The translations under genes were made by a program, and so were the position numbers. Below are positions 16,283 through 24,185 of a DNA stretch of 32,887 nt, piece by piece. The notes beneath the pieces were generated by a model. It was not told the DNA's origin, did not search any database, and was given only the letters and a program-made list of their open reading frames with translations. The stretch spans positions 1 through 32,887 of the forward strand of contig CAIKKJ010000041.1 in the NCBI GenBank assembly GCA_903827955.1. The letters run 5' to 3'. Numbering within the stretch: the first letter of the stretch is position 1; the number at the start of each line of letters is the position of its first letter. This stretch comes from an uncultured Verrucomicrobia subdivision 3 bacterium. GTDB taxonomy: Bacteria; Verrucomicrobiota; Verrucomicrobiia; Limisphaerales; UBA11358.

Positions 16283-17482
16283 TCAGGTCTTTTTTAGGCT
16301 ATCGCGGACGCGGTTCAAAATTGGCAACGAGAAATACCGGTAGACGAGGACCGACAAACCAAAAGTCACCGCCAGCGGCACCACCGTCACCCATGCATAC
16401 GCCAGCACGCTGCCGTGCGATTTTCCGGCATGATCGAGAAACAGCCGGACGACCGGCCCGTGAAACAAAAACCATTCAAAGCTCACGATGCCCACAAACC
16501 GCAGCCACTTCATCGCGAGGAACCGCGCACCCAAGCCCGCCGGATTGAACACGAAAAACAGCATCAACATTGCCGCCACCGCCGGCAGCAGATGGGAGAT
16601 TTCAATGCTCCACTGCGTTTTATGCGCCTTGATGTCGTATTGATCCTGCCACAAGCCCCAATAGACCAGCGTCACCACCATCAGCCCCACTCCAGCGTAG
16701 CCCAGCCCGCCGAGCGCACGCAAATTTTCCAAGGCAACTTTCTTCGTCAACGGCACGAACACCGACGCAAATAGAACGCCCCACGCAAAGTAATCCAACT
16801 GGCAGGGAAACCGCGTCAGCTTGTGCAGGATTTCCGCCTGTAACGGATCCGTATAATCCGGCAGCACATGCACGTTCTCCGGCCAGACGAGTTGACGCGC
16901 CAGCAACGGCACGAGGAACAGCACACCGAAAATCACCGCCCCGGTGCGTTCCACCGACAGGCCGCGCGTCAGCCAGAACAACAACGGCAGCAGCAAATAG
17001 AAATGTGATTCCACCAGCAAACTCCAGTAAGACAGATTGAACGGCACGGGCACCGGCGTAAAATTCGCCAGCCCCGTAGCCCACTTCCACGCCGATTCGA
17101 AATACGCTACGTCATGAAATTGCAGCCAGTAAAAAATCAGGAATACGACCACCGAGAGATAGAATGGCGGTAGAATTTTGGCGAGCCGTCGCCGCGCGTA
17201 GCCGCGCTGATACCAAAACTGCGGATCCGTCGCGCGTTTCTGAAAAAACGGATAGGAAATGAGAAACCCCGACAGCACGAAAAATATTGGCACTCCCATC
17301 CAGCCCGACTGGATCACACCCCAGTTGAACATCCGCACCAGCCAGCCGTGGTCGGGATTGACGTAAAGTGTGTGGAACGATACGACCAGCAGAATCGCCA
17401 CGCCGCGCAAGCCGTCCAGCGCATCAAAGTGGCTGCCGGTGCTGGCAACAATTTCCCAGCGTTGAAGTTTGGGCGCGTTCAT
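16283..17482 (-). CDS. acyltransferase family 3 (OafA/YrhL-like) membrane protein
   Basis: A 399-residue membrane protein with about ten helices. The N-terminal FDALDGLRGVAILLVVSFHTLYV is the family signature, with the catalytic histidine in SFHT (about residue 37), followed by GWMGVPIFFVLSGFLISYPF. The domain runs to the C-terminus (FEWFLFHGPVVRLFL); there is no fused SGNH esterase domain, unlike longer OafA proteins. Members move acetyl or other acyl groups across the inner membrane onto O-antigen, Nod factors or peptidoglycan. Here it sits between a methyltransferase and a Wzy/WaaL-like gene on the same strand, so O-acetylation of a surface glycan is the likely role. The FkbM gene ends 27 bases upstream. 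Confidence 0.93.
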   Translation of the reverse strand: MNAPKLQRWEIVASTGSHFDALDGLRGVAILLVVSFHTLYVNPDHGWLVRMFNWGVIQSGWMGVPIFFVLSGFLISYPFFQKRATDPQFWYQRGYARRRLAKILPPFYLSVVVFLIFYWLQFHDVAYFESAWKWATGLANFTPVPVPFNLSYWSLLVESHFYLLLPLLFWLTRGLSVERTGAVIFGVLFLVPLLARQLVWPENVHVLPDYTDPLQAEILHKLTRFPCQLDYFAWGVLFASVFVPLTKKVALENLRALGGLGYAGVGLMVVTLVYWGLWQDQYDIKAHKTQWSIEISHLLPAVAAMLMLFFVFNPAGLGARFLAMKWLRFVGIVSFEWFLFHGPVVRLFLDHAGKSHGSVLAYAWVTVVPLAVTFGLSVLVYRYFSLPILNRVRDSLKKT

Positions 17483-17509
17483 GACATTGGCTTCGCCGGC
17501 GGCCGATTT

Positions 17510-18481
17510 TCAATTCGTTTGCAACAACTGTTCCACGTCGCTGCTGGCAAGGTAGCCGACTTCTGACGTGATTTTTTCGCGCGGAACAAGCAGGAAGTCC
17601 TTCAACTGGCGGGGCCGGGAAAAATCCGCCGCCGTCATCCGGAAAAACCCGTCCAGCGTGATGGCAAACGGCACATAGCCCAGCTCATCCACCACCGCAA
17701 GCGTTTCGCGGTTGTTGTTGCGGAGAGTTTTGGTGGCGGAATCAAAGTCCTCACACGGCAAAATTTCACAGACCATCCACGGGCGGCGCGCGGCGATGAA
17801 TTTTTTCGCGCCCCGCAGCACGGCGGCCTCAAAATTTTCCACGTCAATCTTCAGCGCGCACGGCCCGTCCGGCAGCGGCTGCCCGGCCACAAATGAATCC
17901 AAGGTCACGCATTGAATCTCCACGGTCTCGACTTTTTCGTGATGCGCCTGCCAGGAATCCGCGCGCAGCGTGGCGGACTGTTCCACCTCCACCGCGCCGG
18001 TGAAGACGGGGATGAAAATTTTTTGCACGCCTTCACGATCGCTCAAGGCGAGGCGGAAAACATTTTTCTCGGGCAGCCCGTTAGCCCGGTGGAACGCACA
18101 GTTTTTTTCCCAGATGGCCGGCACCGGCTCGAACGCATACGTCACCGTCTCCTTGCAAGCCACGCCGGCATAGACCGCATACAAACCCATGTTGGAGCCG
18201 ATGTCGAAAAAGACCCGCGCCCGCTGCGCCAGCAGGGCAATCGCCCGGCTCGTCGCCTGTTCGTAAGCTTCCGGCCCGTCCCAAAACAGGGTGGTGGAAT
18301 AGACCAGCGCCACGTCTTCGGGGAAATTTAAATCAGCATCCAAAAATCGGATCCGGCCGCCGCTGATGACCAGCCGCCGGGCGATACGGTCGGTGAATCG
18401 GGCATAACCGCGCCGGATTTTTTGGATCAATGGAAAGAACATCCGCACCGGCGAACTGGGTTTGGCGACGATATTCTTCAT
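17510..18481 (-). CDS. FkbM family SAM-dependent methyltransferase
   Basis: A 323-residue class I methyltransferase. The SAM-binding motif I is FFDIGSNMGLYAVYAG at about residues 92-107, followed by TYAFEPVPAIWEKN, and the diagnostic FkbM segment CALKIDVENFEAAVLRGAKK lies near 208-228. FkbM enzymes O-methylate hydroxyls of polyketides, sugars and glycans. The N-terminus is basic (about residues 18-40) with no signal peptide. It heads a minus-strand block with the acyltransferase, Wzy/WaaL-like and GT9 genes, so the substrate is probably a sugar of the surface polymer. It is divergent from a GT4 gene across 98 bases. Confidence 0.92.
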   Translation of the reverse strand: MKNIVAKPSSPVRMFFPLIQKIRRGYARFTDRIARRLVISGGRIRFLDADLNFPEDVALVYSTTLFWDGPEAYEQATSRAIALLAQRARVFFDIGSNMGLYAVYAGVACKETVTYAFEPVPAIWEKNCAFHRANGLPEKNVFRLALSDREGVQKIFIPVFTGAVEVEQSATLRADSWQAHHEKVETVEIQCVTLDSFVAGQPLPDGPCALKIDVENFEAAVLRGAKKFIAARRPWMVCEILPCEDFDSATKTLRNNNRETLAVVDELGYVPFAITLDGFFRMTAADFSRPRQLKDFLLVPREKITSEVGYLASSDVEQLLQTN

Positions 18482-18579
18482 GATGGCAACGGCCAGAATT
18501 TGCGGATTTGCCGGGCCAATCTCAAATCAATTCCTACGCATTTGCCATTTACGACCAGAAATCGCACAATCCGCGCACT
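18482..18579. promoter_or_regulatory. divergent start region of the FkbM and GT4 genes
   Basis: This 98-base stretch lies between a minus-strand ATG at 18481 and the preferred plus-strand GTG at 18580, and is more A+T-rich than either gene, so it probably holds both promoters. No clear -35/-10 pair was recognised. The plus-strand frame is open back to a TTG at 18508, so part of it could be coding. Confidence 0.35.
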
Positions 18580-19869
18580 GTGCCAATCCGCCAGCCCAAA
18601 GTAATTCTCGACATCGCCTTTCTCGGCCACGCCCACGACGAACGCACTGCCCGGCGCGGCGCGCAACGCGTCGCCGGAAAAATTTTTGAAGGCCTGCGCG
18701 CCACCGCAAAATGCGATCTAACTTACACCGCCAGCGCGCACCTCGCCGGGGCGTATGAATTTCTCCAGTCCCAATCTATTGACCCGCAGCAACGCCTGGC
18801 CTACGACCCAGCGCAACTGGACCGCAGCCGGCGCGGCCGGAACGTCGTCCGCGCCATCCAACGGAATATCACCAACCGTTCGCTGCTCGCCCGCGCCCGG
18901 CGGCGGCTGCTCGCCAGCCGCGCCACGCGCCTTTTGCGCGGCGAGCAGGACTTCAATCCCGCCTGGCTCGACCAGGCGGACATCTTCCACTCGCCGCACA
19001 CGCCGTTCCCGCGCGCGGTGCGGGAGCATCCGCGCATCAAAAAATTTCTCACGCTGCACGACTTCATCCCGCTGACCAACCCGGAATATTTTGTCTGGCC
19101 CGCCAAGCCGTTCATGGACGGCGTGCTGGCCTGCCTCACGCCGGAGAATTTCGCCTTCTGCGTCTCGGAAACCACGCGCAACGACGCGTTGAACTATTCG
19201 CGCATCCCGCCGGAAAACGTCTTCGTCACCCCGCTCGCGGCGGATGAAAAATTGTTCCAGCCCGTCACCGATGCCGCGCAGCTCGCCGCCGTCCGCGCGC
19301 AATTTAAAATTCCCGATGCGCCGTATTTCCTCGCGGTATCCGCGCACGACCGGCATAAAAATTTTCCGCACCTCATCCGCTGCTTCGGCACGCTGGTGGA
19401 TTCCGGCGAGTTGCCGGAGGCCAACCTCGTCATCGTCGGCCCGAATCCCAGCCACAGCGCGGAAGTGATAGCGGCGCTCGCCGCCCATCCGCGCGCCCGC
19501 GCACGCGTGATCATCGCCGGATTTGTGCCGGATGAAAATCTGGCTGCGCTTTACAGCGGCGCGGTGGCATTTTTATTTCCGTCGCTCGCGGAAGGCTTCG
19601 GCATCCCGCCGCTGGAAGCGATGCAATGCGGCACGCCGGTCATCGCTTCCAACACCACGTCCATCCCGGAAGTCGTCGGCGACGCCGGAATCCTGCTGCC
19701 GCCCACGGACGAGGACGCGTGGTGCCAGAACATCCTGCGCCTCGCCCGTGACGAAAAATTGCGGGGCGAGCTGCGGGCCAAATCGCTGGTGCGCTGCAAA
19801 TTATTTTCGTGGCCGCGGTTCACCGAGGCCATCCTGCGCGGTTACGAATTCAGCCTGGCCGCCCGATGA
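18580..19869 (+). CDS. glycosyltransferase, GT4-type
   Basis: A 429-residue GT-B enzyme if started at GTG 18580 (PIRQPKVILDIAFLG). An in-frame TTG at 18508 would add 24 polar residues with no family look, so the later start is preferred. The acceptor half has FHSPHTPFP and FLTLHDFIPLTNPE; the donor half has FLAVSAHDRHKNFPHLIRCF and FLFPSLAEGFGIPPLEAMQCGTP, with the EX7E glutamates near 337-345, and then SIPEVVGDAGILLPP. This matches mannosyl/rhamnosyl-type GT4 enzymes of O-antigen assembly. It overlaps the following GT4 gene by ATGA, so the two are translationally coupled and probably add successive sugars. Confidence 0.9.
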   Translation: MPIRQPKVILDIAFLGHAHDERTARRGAQRVAGKIFEGLRATAKCDLTYTASAHLAGAYEFLQSQSIDPQQRLAYDPAQLDRSRRGRNVVRAIQRNITNRSLLARARRRLLASRATRLLRGEQDFNPAWLDQADIFHSPHTPFPRAVREHPRIKKFLTLHDFIPLTNPEYFVWPAKPFMDGVLACLTPENFAFCVSETTRNDALNYSRIPPENVFVTPLAADEKLFQPVTDAAQLAAVRAQFKIPDAPYFLAVSAHDRHKNFPHLIRCFGTLVDSGELPEANLVIVGPNPSHSAEVIAALAAHPRARARVIIAGFVPDENLAALYSGAVAFLFPSLAEGFGIPPLEAMQCGTPVIASNTTSIPEVVGDAGILLPPTDEDAWCQNILRLARDEKLRGELRAKSLVRCKLFSWPRFTEAILRGYEFSLAAR

Positions 19870-21050
19870 AATTTCTCGTCGTCACCAACCTCTACCCGCC
19901 GCACCACATCGGCGGCTACGAGCTGGGCTGCCGCGATGTCGTGGAAAAACTCCGGCAGCGCGGCCACGCAATCCGCGTGCTCACGAGCAGTTTTCAAAAC
20001 GAAAAAACGGAGACGCCGACCGGTGAGATAGCGGTGGAACGCACGTTGCAGTTCAACCCGGATTCCGCCGCGCCGCCGCACAAAAAACGCGCTGAGTCGC
20101 GCAAGCTGGTGCAGGCGGTGCAGGCATTTTCACCGGACGTAGTTTATTTCTGGAACCAGGCCGGGCTTTCGGCCTGGCTGCCATTTACCGCCCACCGGCA
20201 CGGCTGCCGCACGGCCTTTTTTTTGTCGGACACCAACTTCGTTTCGTGGCGCATCGGCGCGTGGCTTACAGGCGCGGCGGAAAAAAACCGGCTCATCCGC
20301 GCGCTGTTCGGCAAAACCTTTCTCGTGCGCGGCTGGCCGGTGGTGCAAAACCGCGTCTGTCATTTTTGCAGTGATTTCATCCGACAGGCCGCGGTGAAAA
20401 ACGGGATTGCCGTCGCGACGCGCGGTTCCACCGTCGCCCATTGGGGCATTGAACTGGCGCAGTTCACGGCGCCGCCGCGCGAACGGTGGCCGGTGAAAAA
20501 ACTGCTCTACGTCGGCCAGATGATTTCGCAAAAGGGTGCCCACACGGCCATCGCCGCGCTGGGGCTGCTGGCGAAGGAAAAAGATTTTTCCGGACTCACC
20601 CTCACCCTCGCCGGCGGCGGCCTGCAGCCGGATTACGAAAAAAAATTGCGCGCACTGCCCGCGCAACTCGGCATCGCCGACCGCGTGATTTTTCTCGGCA
20701 AAGTGCCGCGCGCGGATTTGCCACGGGTTTATGCGGAACACGACGTTTTGGTTTTTCCGTCGGAGTGGGACGAGCCGTTTGCCATCACGCCGCTGGAGGC
20801 GATTCACAGCGGCCTCGCCGTTGTGGGCACAACGACGGGCGGCAGTGGCGAACTGTTCCGCAATCGCGAGACGGCGATGACGTTTGCGGCGGGCGACGCG
20901 GCCGACTGCGCGCGGGCCATCCGCGAACTCTGCGGTAACCGTGAGCTGTTTGAAAAAATTACTGCCAACGCGCGACACGAGGTGCGAACGAAGCACACGC
21001 TGGATGCGATGGTGGACAAGATTGAAGCAAACCTGAAACTGGAGACCTGA
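19866..21050 (+). CDS. glycosyltransferase, GT4-type
   Basis: A 394-residue GT-B enzyme. The start at 19866 is fixed by MKFLVVTNLYPPHHIGGYELGCRDVVEKL, the standard GT4 beginning with the glycine-rich loop GGYE. The donor half has KLLYVGQMISQKGAHTAIAAL, VIFLGKVPRADLPRVYAEHDVLVFPSEWDEPFAITPLEAIHSGL with the EX7E pair near residue 303-311. It overlaps the upstream GT4 gene by four bases. The 3' end is unusual: its last codons (KLET and the stop) are formed by the first unit of a 14-bp repeat array, so the C-terminal residues are repeat-derived. A convergent gene follows after a strong hairpin. Confidence 0.92.
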   Translation: MKFLVVTNLYPPHHIGGYELGCRDVVEKLRQRGHAIRVLTSSFQNEKTETPTGEIAVERTLQFNPDSAAPPHKKRAESRKLVQAVQAFSPDVVYFWNQAGLSAWLPFTAHRHGCRTAFFLSDTNFVSWRIGAWLTGAAEKNRLIRALFGKTFLVRGWPVVQNRVCHFCSDFIRQAAVKNGIAVATRGSTVAHWGIELAQFTAPPRERWPVKKLLYVGQMISQKGAHTAIAALGLLAKEKDFSGLTLTLAGGGLQPDYEKKLRALPAQLGIADRVIFLGKVPRADLPRVYAEHDVLVFPSEWDEPFAITPLEAIHSGLAVVGTTTGGSGELFRNRETAMTFAAGDAADCARAIRELCGNRELFEKITANARHEVRTKHTLDAMVDKIEANLKLET

Positions 21051-21078
21051 AACTGGAGACCTGAAACCGGAAATCCTA
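21037..21078 (+). repeat. three-unit 14-bp tandem repeat overlapping a gene end
   Basis: Units AACTGGAGACCTGA at 21037-21050 and again at 21051-21064 are identical; the third at 21065-21078 is AACCGGAAATCCTA. The first unit supplies the stop codon of the GT4 gene. The unit is the same family as the pair at 16181-16208 (11 of 14 bases match the first of those units). Confidence 0.75.
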
Positions 21079-21107
21079 AAACGCGGCGCGAAAAAGTTTC
21101 AGGTCTC
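21056..21107. terminator. long inverted repeat between convergent genes, probable bidirectional terminator
   Basis: GAGACCTGAAAC (21056-21067) pairs perfectly with GTTTCAGGTCTC (21096-21107), twelve base pairs over a 28-nt loop that itself contains GCGGCGCG. Further ACCTGA copies in reverse orientation continue to about 21128. It sits between the GT4 gene ending at 21050 and the GT9 gene ending at 21134. There is no strong T run directly after the stem in either direction, so it may work as a weak terminator or an mRNA end-protecting structure. Confidence 0.5.
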
Positions 21108-21133
21108 AGGTCTCAAATTTCAGGTTTCGTCTT

Positions 21134-22087
21134 TTAGAGATTCGCCGTCTGCACTTCAAGCAGCGTGCCGTATTTTGAAATCTGCTCGGCGACGGCGGTG
21201 ATGACCTGCGGCGGCTGGATCACGTCCATGCACTTGCGGTCGAAGTCGCACGGGTTGCGCAGCCAGCATGGCGCACACTTCACTTGGCTGTAGAGATTTT
21301 TATTAGCGACGTAGCCGGTCTGCGACGGCTTTTCCCGGCCGCCGTAAAGGATCACACTCCGGCAATCCACCGCGCGAGCGAGGTGCATCAGAAATCCGAC
21401 CAGACCGACAAACACCAATGAATTTGCCAGGATGGCCGCGGACTGGCGCAGCGTGGTCTGGCCGCGCATATCAACCGCACCTTCAAGTTTCGGGTCTTTT
21501 GCGTGGCCGAGCTGGATGACAGTCACATCACAGCGCAGTTCGGCGCAAACTTCCTGAAAGCGCTCGGGATACCATTCCTTATTACGCATGGAATGCGCGG
21601 CGGACAGGCCCGATGACTGCATCACCACCTGGTTGTCCGCAAGCTTGCCGGCGGTAAATTCCTCGGGTGTTAGAAAAAGATACGGACGCAGTTCCACCGG
21701 GCCGCCGAGGCCAGCCAGCCGGCACATGGTCAGCATGATGTGTTCGCCGGGTATCTGGTCGGCGTCGCGCAACGGATCGTATTCCGCGTAACTGAGACGC
21801 GTGAAGGGCAGGCCGGCGCGCAGTAGCCAGTTCAGGCGCGGCCGCGGGTTGTAGATGACCTTGTCAATGTCGGGATTATTGGTGAACAGGCCGGCGTAAT
21901 TCGTGGCGAGGGCGAGGTTGTGGTGGCCGCGTTTTTTAAGCTCGCGGAAAACCATCGTGGTCATCAGATCGTCGCCGATGCCGCCAGTGCCTTGAAAGTA
22001 GTCGCGTGGAAAACCGAGCCGGACGCGGTTGGCCAGTCCGGCGAACGGAGTCACGACCGCAGTGGCGATGTCCGCTGTCTTGCCCAT
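21134..22087 (-). CDS. glycosyltransferase family 9-like protein
   Basis: A 317-residue GT-B protein of the heptosyltransferase/GT9 type. The N-terminal loop GTGGIGDDLMTTMVFRELKKRG fits GxGD, and the donor side has VFVGLVGFLMHLARAVDCRSVILYGG at about 226-251. The segment KCAPCWLRNPCDFDRKCMDVI near residue 270-290 holds four cysteines, similar to the cysteine stretch of the other GT9 in the window. In the donor region the usual serine/glycine loop (NDSGxxH) is replaced by VGLVGFLMH, so the donor may differ from ADP-heptose. It is the last gene of a minus-strand block with three methyltransferases, Wzt and a GT2. Confidence 0.8.
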   Translation of the reverse strand: MGKTADIATAVVTPFAGLANRVRLGFPRDYFQGTGGIGDDLMTTMVFRELKKRGHHNLALATNYAGLFTNNPDIDKVIYNPRPRLNWLLRAGLPFTRLSYAEYDPLRDADQIPGEHIMLTMCRLAGLGGPVELRPYLFLTPEEFTAGKLADNQVVMQSSGLSAAHSMRNKEWYPERFQEVCAELRCDVTVIQLGHAKDPKLEGAVDMRGQTTLRQSAAILANSLVFVGLVGFLMHLARAVDCRSVILYGGREKPSQTGYVANKNLYSQVKCAPCWLRNPCDFDRKCMDVIQPPQVITAVAEQISKYGTLLEVQTANL

Positions 22088-22129
22088 GCGGGGAGATTCC
22101 TGTTTTGACCGGAAAAATTCAACGCAATT

Positions 22130-22795
22130 TTATTGCGACAGTTTCACGCCGCCTTTGCGCGGCTGCACGAGCGACACGCCGAAGTTCTGGTCAATCGTGA
22201 TGACCGGATAGCCCGCCGCGCGCAGTTCCTCGACGAATCGCGGCACGCCCATGTCCGCGCGGTCGTGCTGACCGTCGGGGCGTAAATCCCAAAGCGTGTC
22301 GTGAAAGATGACGACGCCAAATTCGTTCAGGTGCGGCAGAAATAATTCCCAGTCCGCCTTCACGCCTTCGTAACTGTGGTCGCCGTCAATGAAGATGAGG
22401 TCGATTTTTTTGTCCCAGCCCTTCGCCGCAGCGCCGGAAGTTTTGCGGACAATCTCGACAAATTCCGTGACGCCCGCCTGGCGTAAATTTTCCGAGATGA
22501 TGGCGAAGGAATCTACGGAGTTCGTGTCGTTCCAAGTCGTCACGCTGTGCGGGTCAATGGCGTAAAGTTTCCCGCCGCCGTTGCGCCGCAGCGCGAGGCC
22601 CACGGCGCACGCGGACTTGCCGCGCGCCGAGCCGATCTCGACGCAGACCTTTGGTTTGAGGGAGCGCGCCAAGCCGTAAAGCAGCCACGCGGAATCGCCG
22701 AGGCCGGACAGAAAGCCGGGCGAATCAATGTAAAATTCCCGCGAGCGCAGTTTGGGAAACCAGCGGGCGGCAAAGCCGCGGAGTTTGGAGGTCAT
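22130..22795 (-). CDS. class I SAM-dependent methyltransferase (Methyltransf_24-like)
   Basis: A 221-residue methyltransferase. Motif I is VCVEIGSARGKSACAVG at about residues 50-66, the acidic motif II is YAIDPH, and LIFIDGDHSYEGVKADWELF (about 133-152) and VVIFHDTLW follow. IDGDHSYEGV is characteristic of the Methyltransf_24 group found in polysaccharide and LPS clusters, whose D and H residues bind a metal. The probable reaction is O-methylation of a sugar. It follows the next methyltransferase gene by six bases and precedes GT9 by 42. Confidence 0.87.
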   Translation of the reverse strand: MTSKLRGFAARWFPKLRSREFYIDSPGFLSGLGDSAWLLYGLARSLKPKVCVEIGSARGKSACAVGLALRRNGGGKLYAIDPHSVTTWNDTNSVDSFAIISENLRQAGVTEFVEIVRKTSGAAAKGWDKKIDLIFIDGDHSYEGVKADWELFLPHLNEFGVVIFHDTLWDLRPDGQHDRADMGVPRFVEELRAAGYPVITIDQNFGVSLVQPRKGGVKLSQ

Positions 22796-22801
22796 GTTGG
22801 T

Positions 22802-23392
22802 TCAGGAAATTTTTTGCGCGACGAGTTCCCACGAATAAATGTCCACCAGCGGGTTTTCGTGGATGAATTTCACGCCGCCGATTTGTTGCAGCGTGGCCTT
22901 CATTTTTTGCAGCGAGAAATCGGCGTGCTTGTGGTTTTCGTTATACATCTGGCCGGTGCGCTGGCAGTGCGCGCGGTAAATTTGTTCGTCGGGACAGAAA
23001 ATAATCAGGTTGCCGCCGGGTTTGAGCACGCGCAGCCACTCGCGCAAAACCGTTTCGGTATCGGGAAAATCTTCGAGCAGGTGCGAGGAATAAATGTAGT
23101 CCAGCACGCCGTCGCGGAACCAGTGCAGCTTCGTGGCATCACCGCCGAGCTGCACGGAATGGGCGCCGGTATCGGCATACGGCCGCGGGCTGTCCACGCG
23201 GATGGCCTGCGCGGAAATCGGGTCACCACCAAAGCCCAAGTCCACGCCGTAGCCGCTGCAAAACGGCAGCAGCCGCGCGCGGCATTTGGAAGTTTCGCTC
23301 GCATAGGTTTGCTCGCCCGGACGGAGTCCTAAATGTTGTAAGGCGCGTTTTAACATTCGCCGCACGCATGGCCGGTTGTCAGGGGTGTTCAT
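22802..23392 (-). CDS. class I SAM-dependent methyltransferase (Methyltransf_11-like)
   Basis: A 196-residue protein with a shortened Rossmann domain. Residues about 47-62 (GYGVDLGFGGDPISAQ) form motif I, DSPRP follows motif II, and LDYIYSSHLLEDFPDTETVLREWLRVLKPGGNLIIFCPD (about 96-135) is the usual post-motif block of Methyltransf_11. The N-terminus lacks extra domains. Such proteins are common in glycan clusters, methylating sugars or acting on lipid carriers. It lies six bases from the TylF-like gene upstream and six from the next methyltransferase gene, so the three are one unit. Confidence 0.85.
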   Translation of the reverse strand: MNTPDNRPCVRRMLKRALQHLGLRPGEQTYASETSKCRARLLPFCSGYGVDLGFGGDPISAQAIRVDSPRPYADTGAHSVQLGGDATKLHWFRDGVLDYIYSSHLLEDFPDTETVLREWLRVLKPGGNLIIFCPDEQIYRAHCQRTGQMYNENHKHADFSLQKMKATLQQIGGVKFIHENPLVDIYSWELVAQKIS

Positions 23393-23398
23393 GCGAAA

Positions 23399-24133
23399 TT
23401 ACTGGGCATGTTTGAACACCAAAGCCTGGCCGGTTGGCAGGCACAGCGGGACACAAATCTGATTCTTAAAAAACTCATCAACCGCTGCTCGCGCACCGGG
23501 ACATGAAGGAAATCCGTAATCATCAAAAATAATGAATCCGCCTACAGACAGTCGGGGCCAGATGAAGGCGAGGCAATCCAATATGGATTTGTAGATATCC
23601 ACGTCAATGTGGGCGAGGGCAATCGTAGCTTGCTCCAGTCCTTTGAAGGTGTCTGGGATAAAGCCTTTGCGGGCGATGCATATTTTTTCATGGCCCACGT
23701 ATTGGCGGACTGATTCCAGCGATGTATCTGAAAAATCCCCCTGCTGATGCCAGTCTTTGGTCGGATCGGTCTGGGGCATTCCGGCGAACGTATCAAACAG
23801 ATACAAACGTTTGTCGGGCGCAAAGCGGCTTAACATCGCCGCCATCATGGCCGCCGTCCCGCCCTTGTAAACACCGCATTCCCACACATCACCAGGAACC
23901 GACACGGCCTGTCGTATCAAGGTGTAAAGAACATAACAGCGATCCGGGGAAACCAGTGATTTTGGGGAGGCCAAGTCATAGTATGTCTTAAACTCACCGC
24001 CTCCTAACCAGGGGGAATAAAGCGGCTGATACAGTCCGGCATCAGGAATGTCAGGCAGCGGCGCGGGCGGTTTGATCCGCGTAATTTCACACTGACAACT
24101 CCGGGCAAGCGCGCGGATAACTTTTTTAATCAT
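23399..24133 (-). CDS. TylF/MycF family sugar O-methyltransferase
   Basis: A 244-residue protein. The ATG at 24133 (MIKKVIRAL) is preferred over an in-frame TTG at 24148. Motif I is VWECGVYKGGTAAMMAAML at about 83-101. LFDTFAGMPQTDP, ALAHIDVDIYKS (about 175-186) and GFIIFDDYGFPSCPGARAAVDEFF hold the aspartates that bind Mg2+ in MycF and TylF, which O-methylate deoxysugars of macrolides. Related enzymes occur widely in O-antigen clusters. By eye the gene is only about half G+C, clearly lower than its neighbours, and it uses more A/T-ending codons, which suggests recent acquisition. Confidence 0.92.
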   Translation of the reverse strand: MIKKVIRALARSCQCEITRIKPPAPLPDIPDAGLYQPLYSPWLGGGEFKTYYDLASPKSLVSPDRCYVLYTLIRQAVSVPGDVWECGVYKGGTAAMMAAMLSRFAPDKRLYLFDTFAGMPQTDPTKDWHQQGDFSDTSLESVRQYVGHEKICIARKGFIPDTFKGLEQATIALAHIDVDIYKSILDCLAFIWPRLSVGGFIIFDDYGFPSCPGARAAVDEFFKNQICVPLCLPTGQALVFKHAQ

Positions 24134-24185
24134 AATCGAATCACACAAATACTAAATCTGGCTGAATGGGTTTCGAGATAAAAAT

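Noticed and set aside
18483-18505. Sigma-54-like promoter TGGC...TTGC in the divergent gap
   Set aside because: The GG and GC elements are not ten bases apart (nine or fifteen depending on the pair chosen), so the strict -24/-12 spacing fails.
18718-21000. Long minus-strand open frames (256 and 288 codons) opposite the two GT4 genes
   Set aside because: Low-complexity Arg/Glu/Gly content with no domain; the plus strand carries clear GT4 motifs. The same applies to antisense frames at 22547-23332, 25595-26398 and 31751-32494.
21037-21128. Tandem repeats as a possible CRISPR array
   Set aside because: The unit is 14 bp with no spacers, and no cas gene is near.
24149-24185. Possible Wzm permease or other gene between TylF and Wzt
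   Set aside because: The gap is under 60 bases; no permease is encoded in or next to the cluster within the window.
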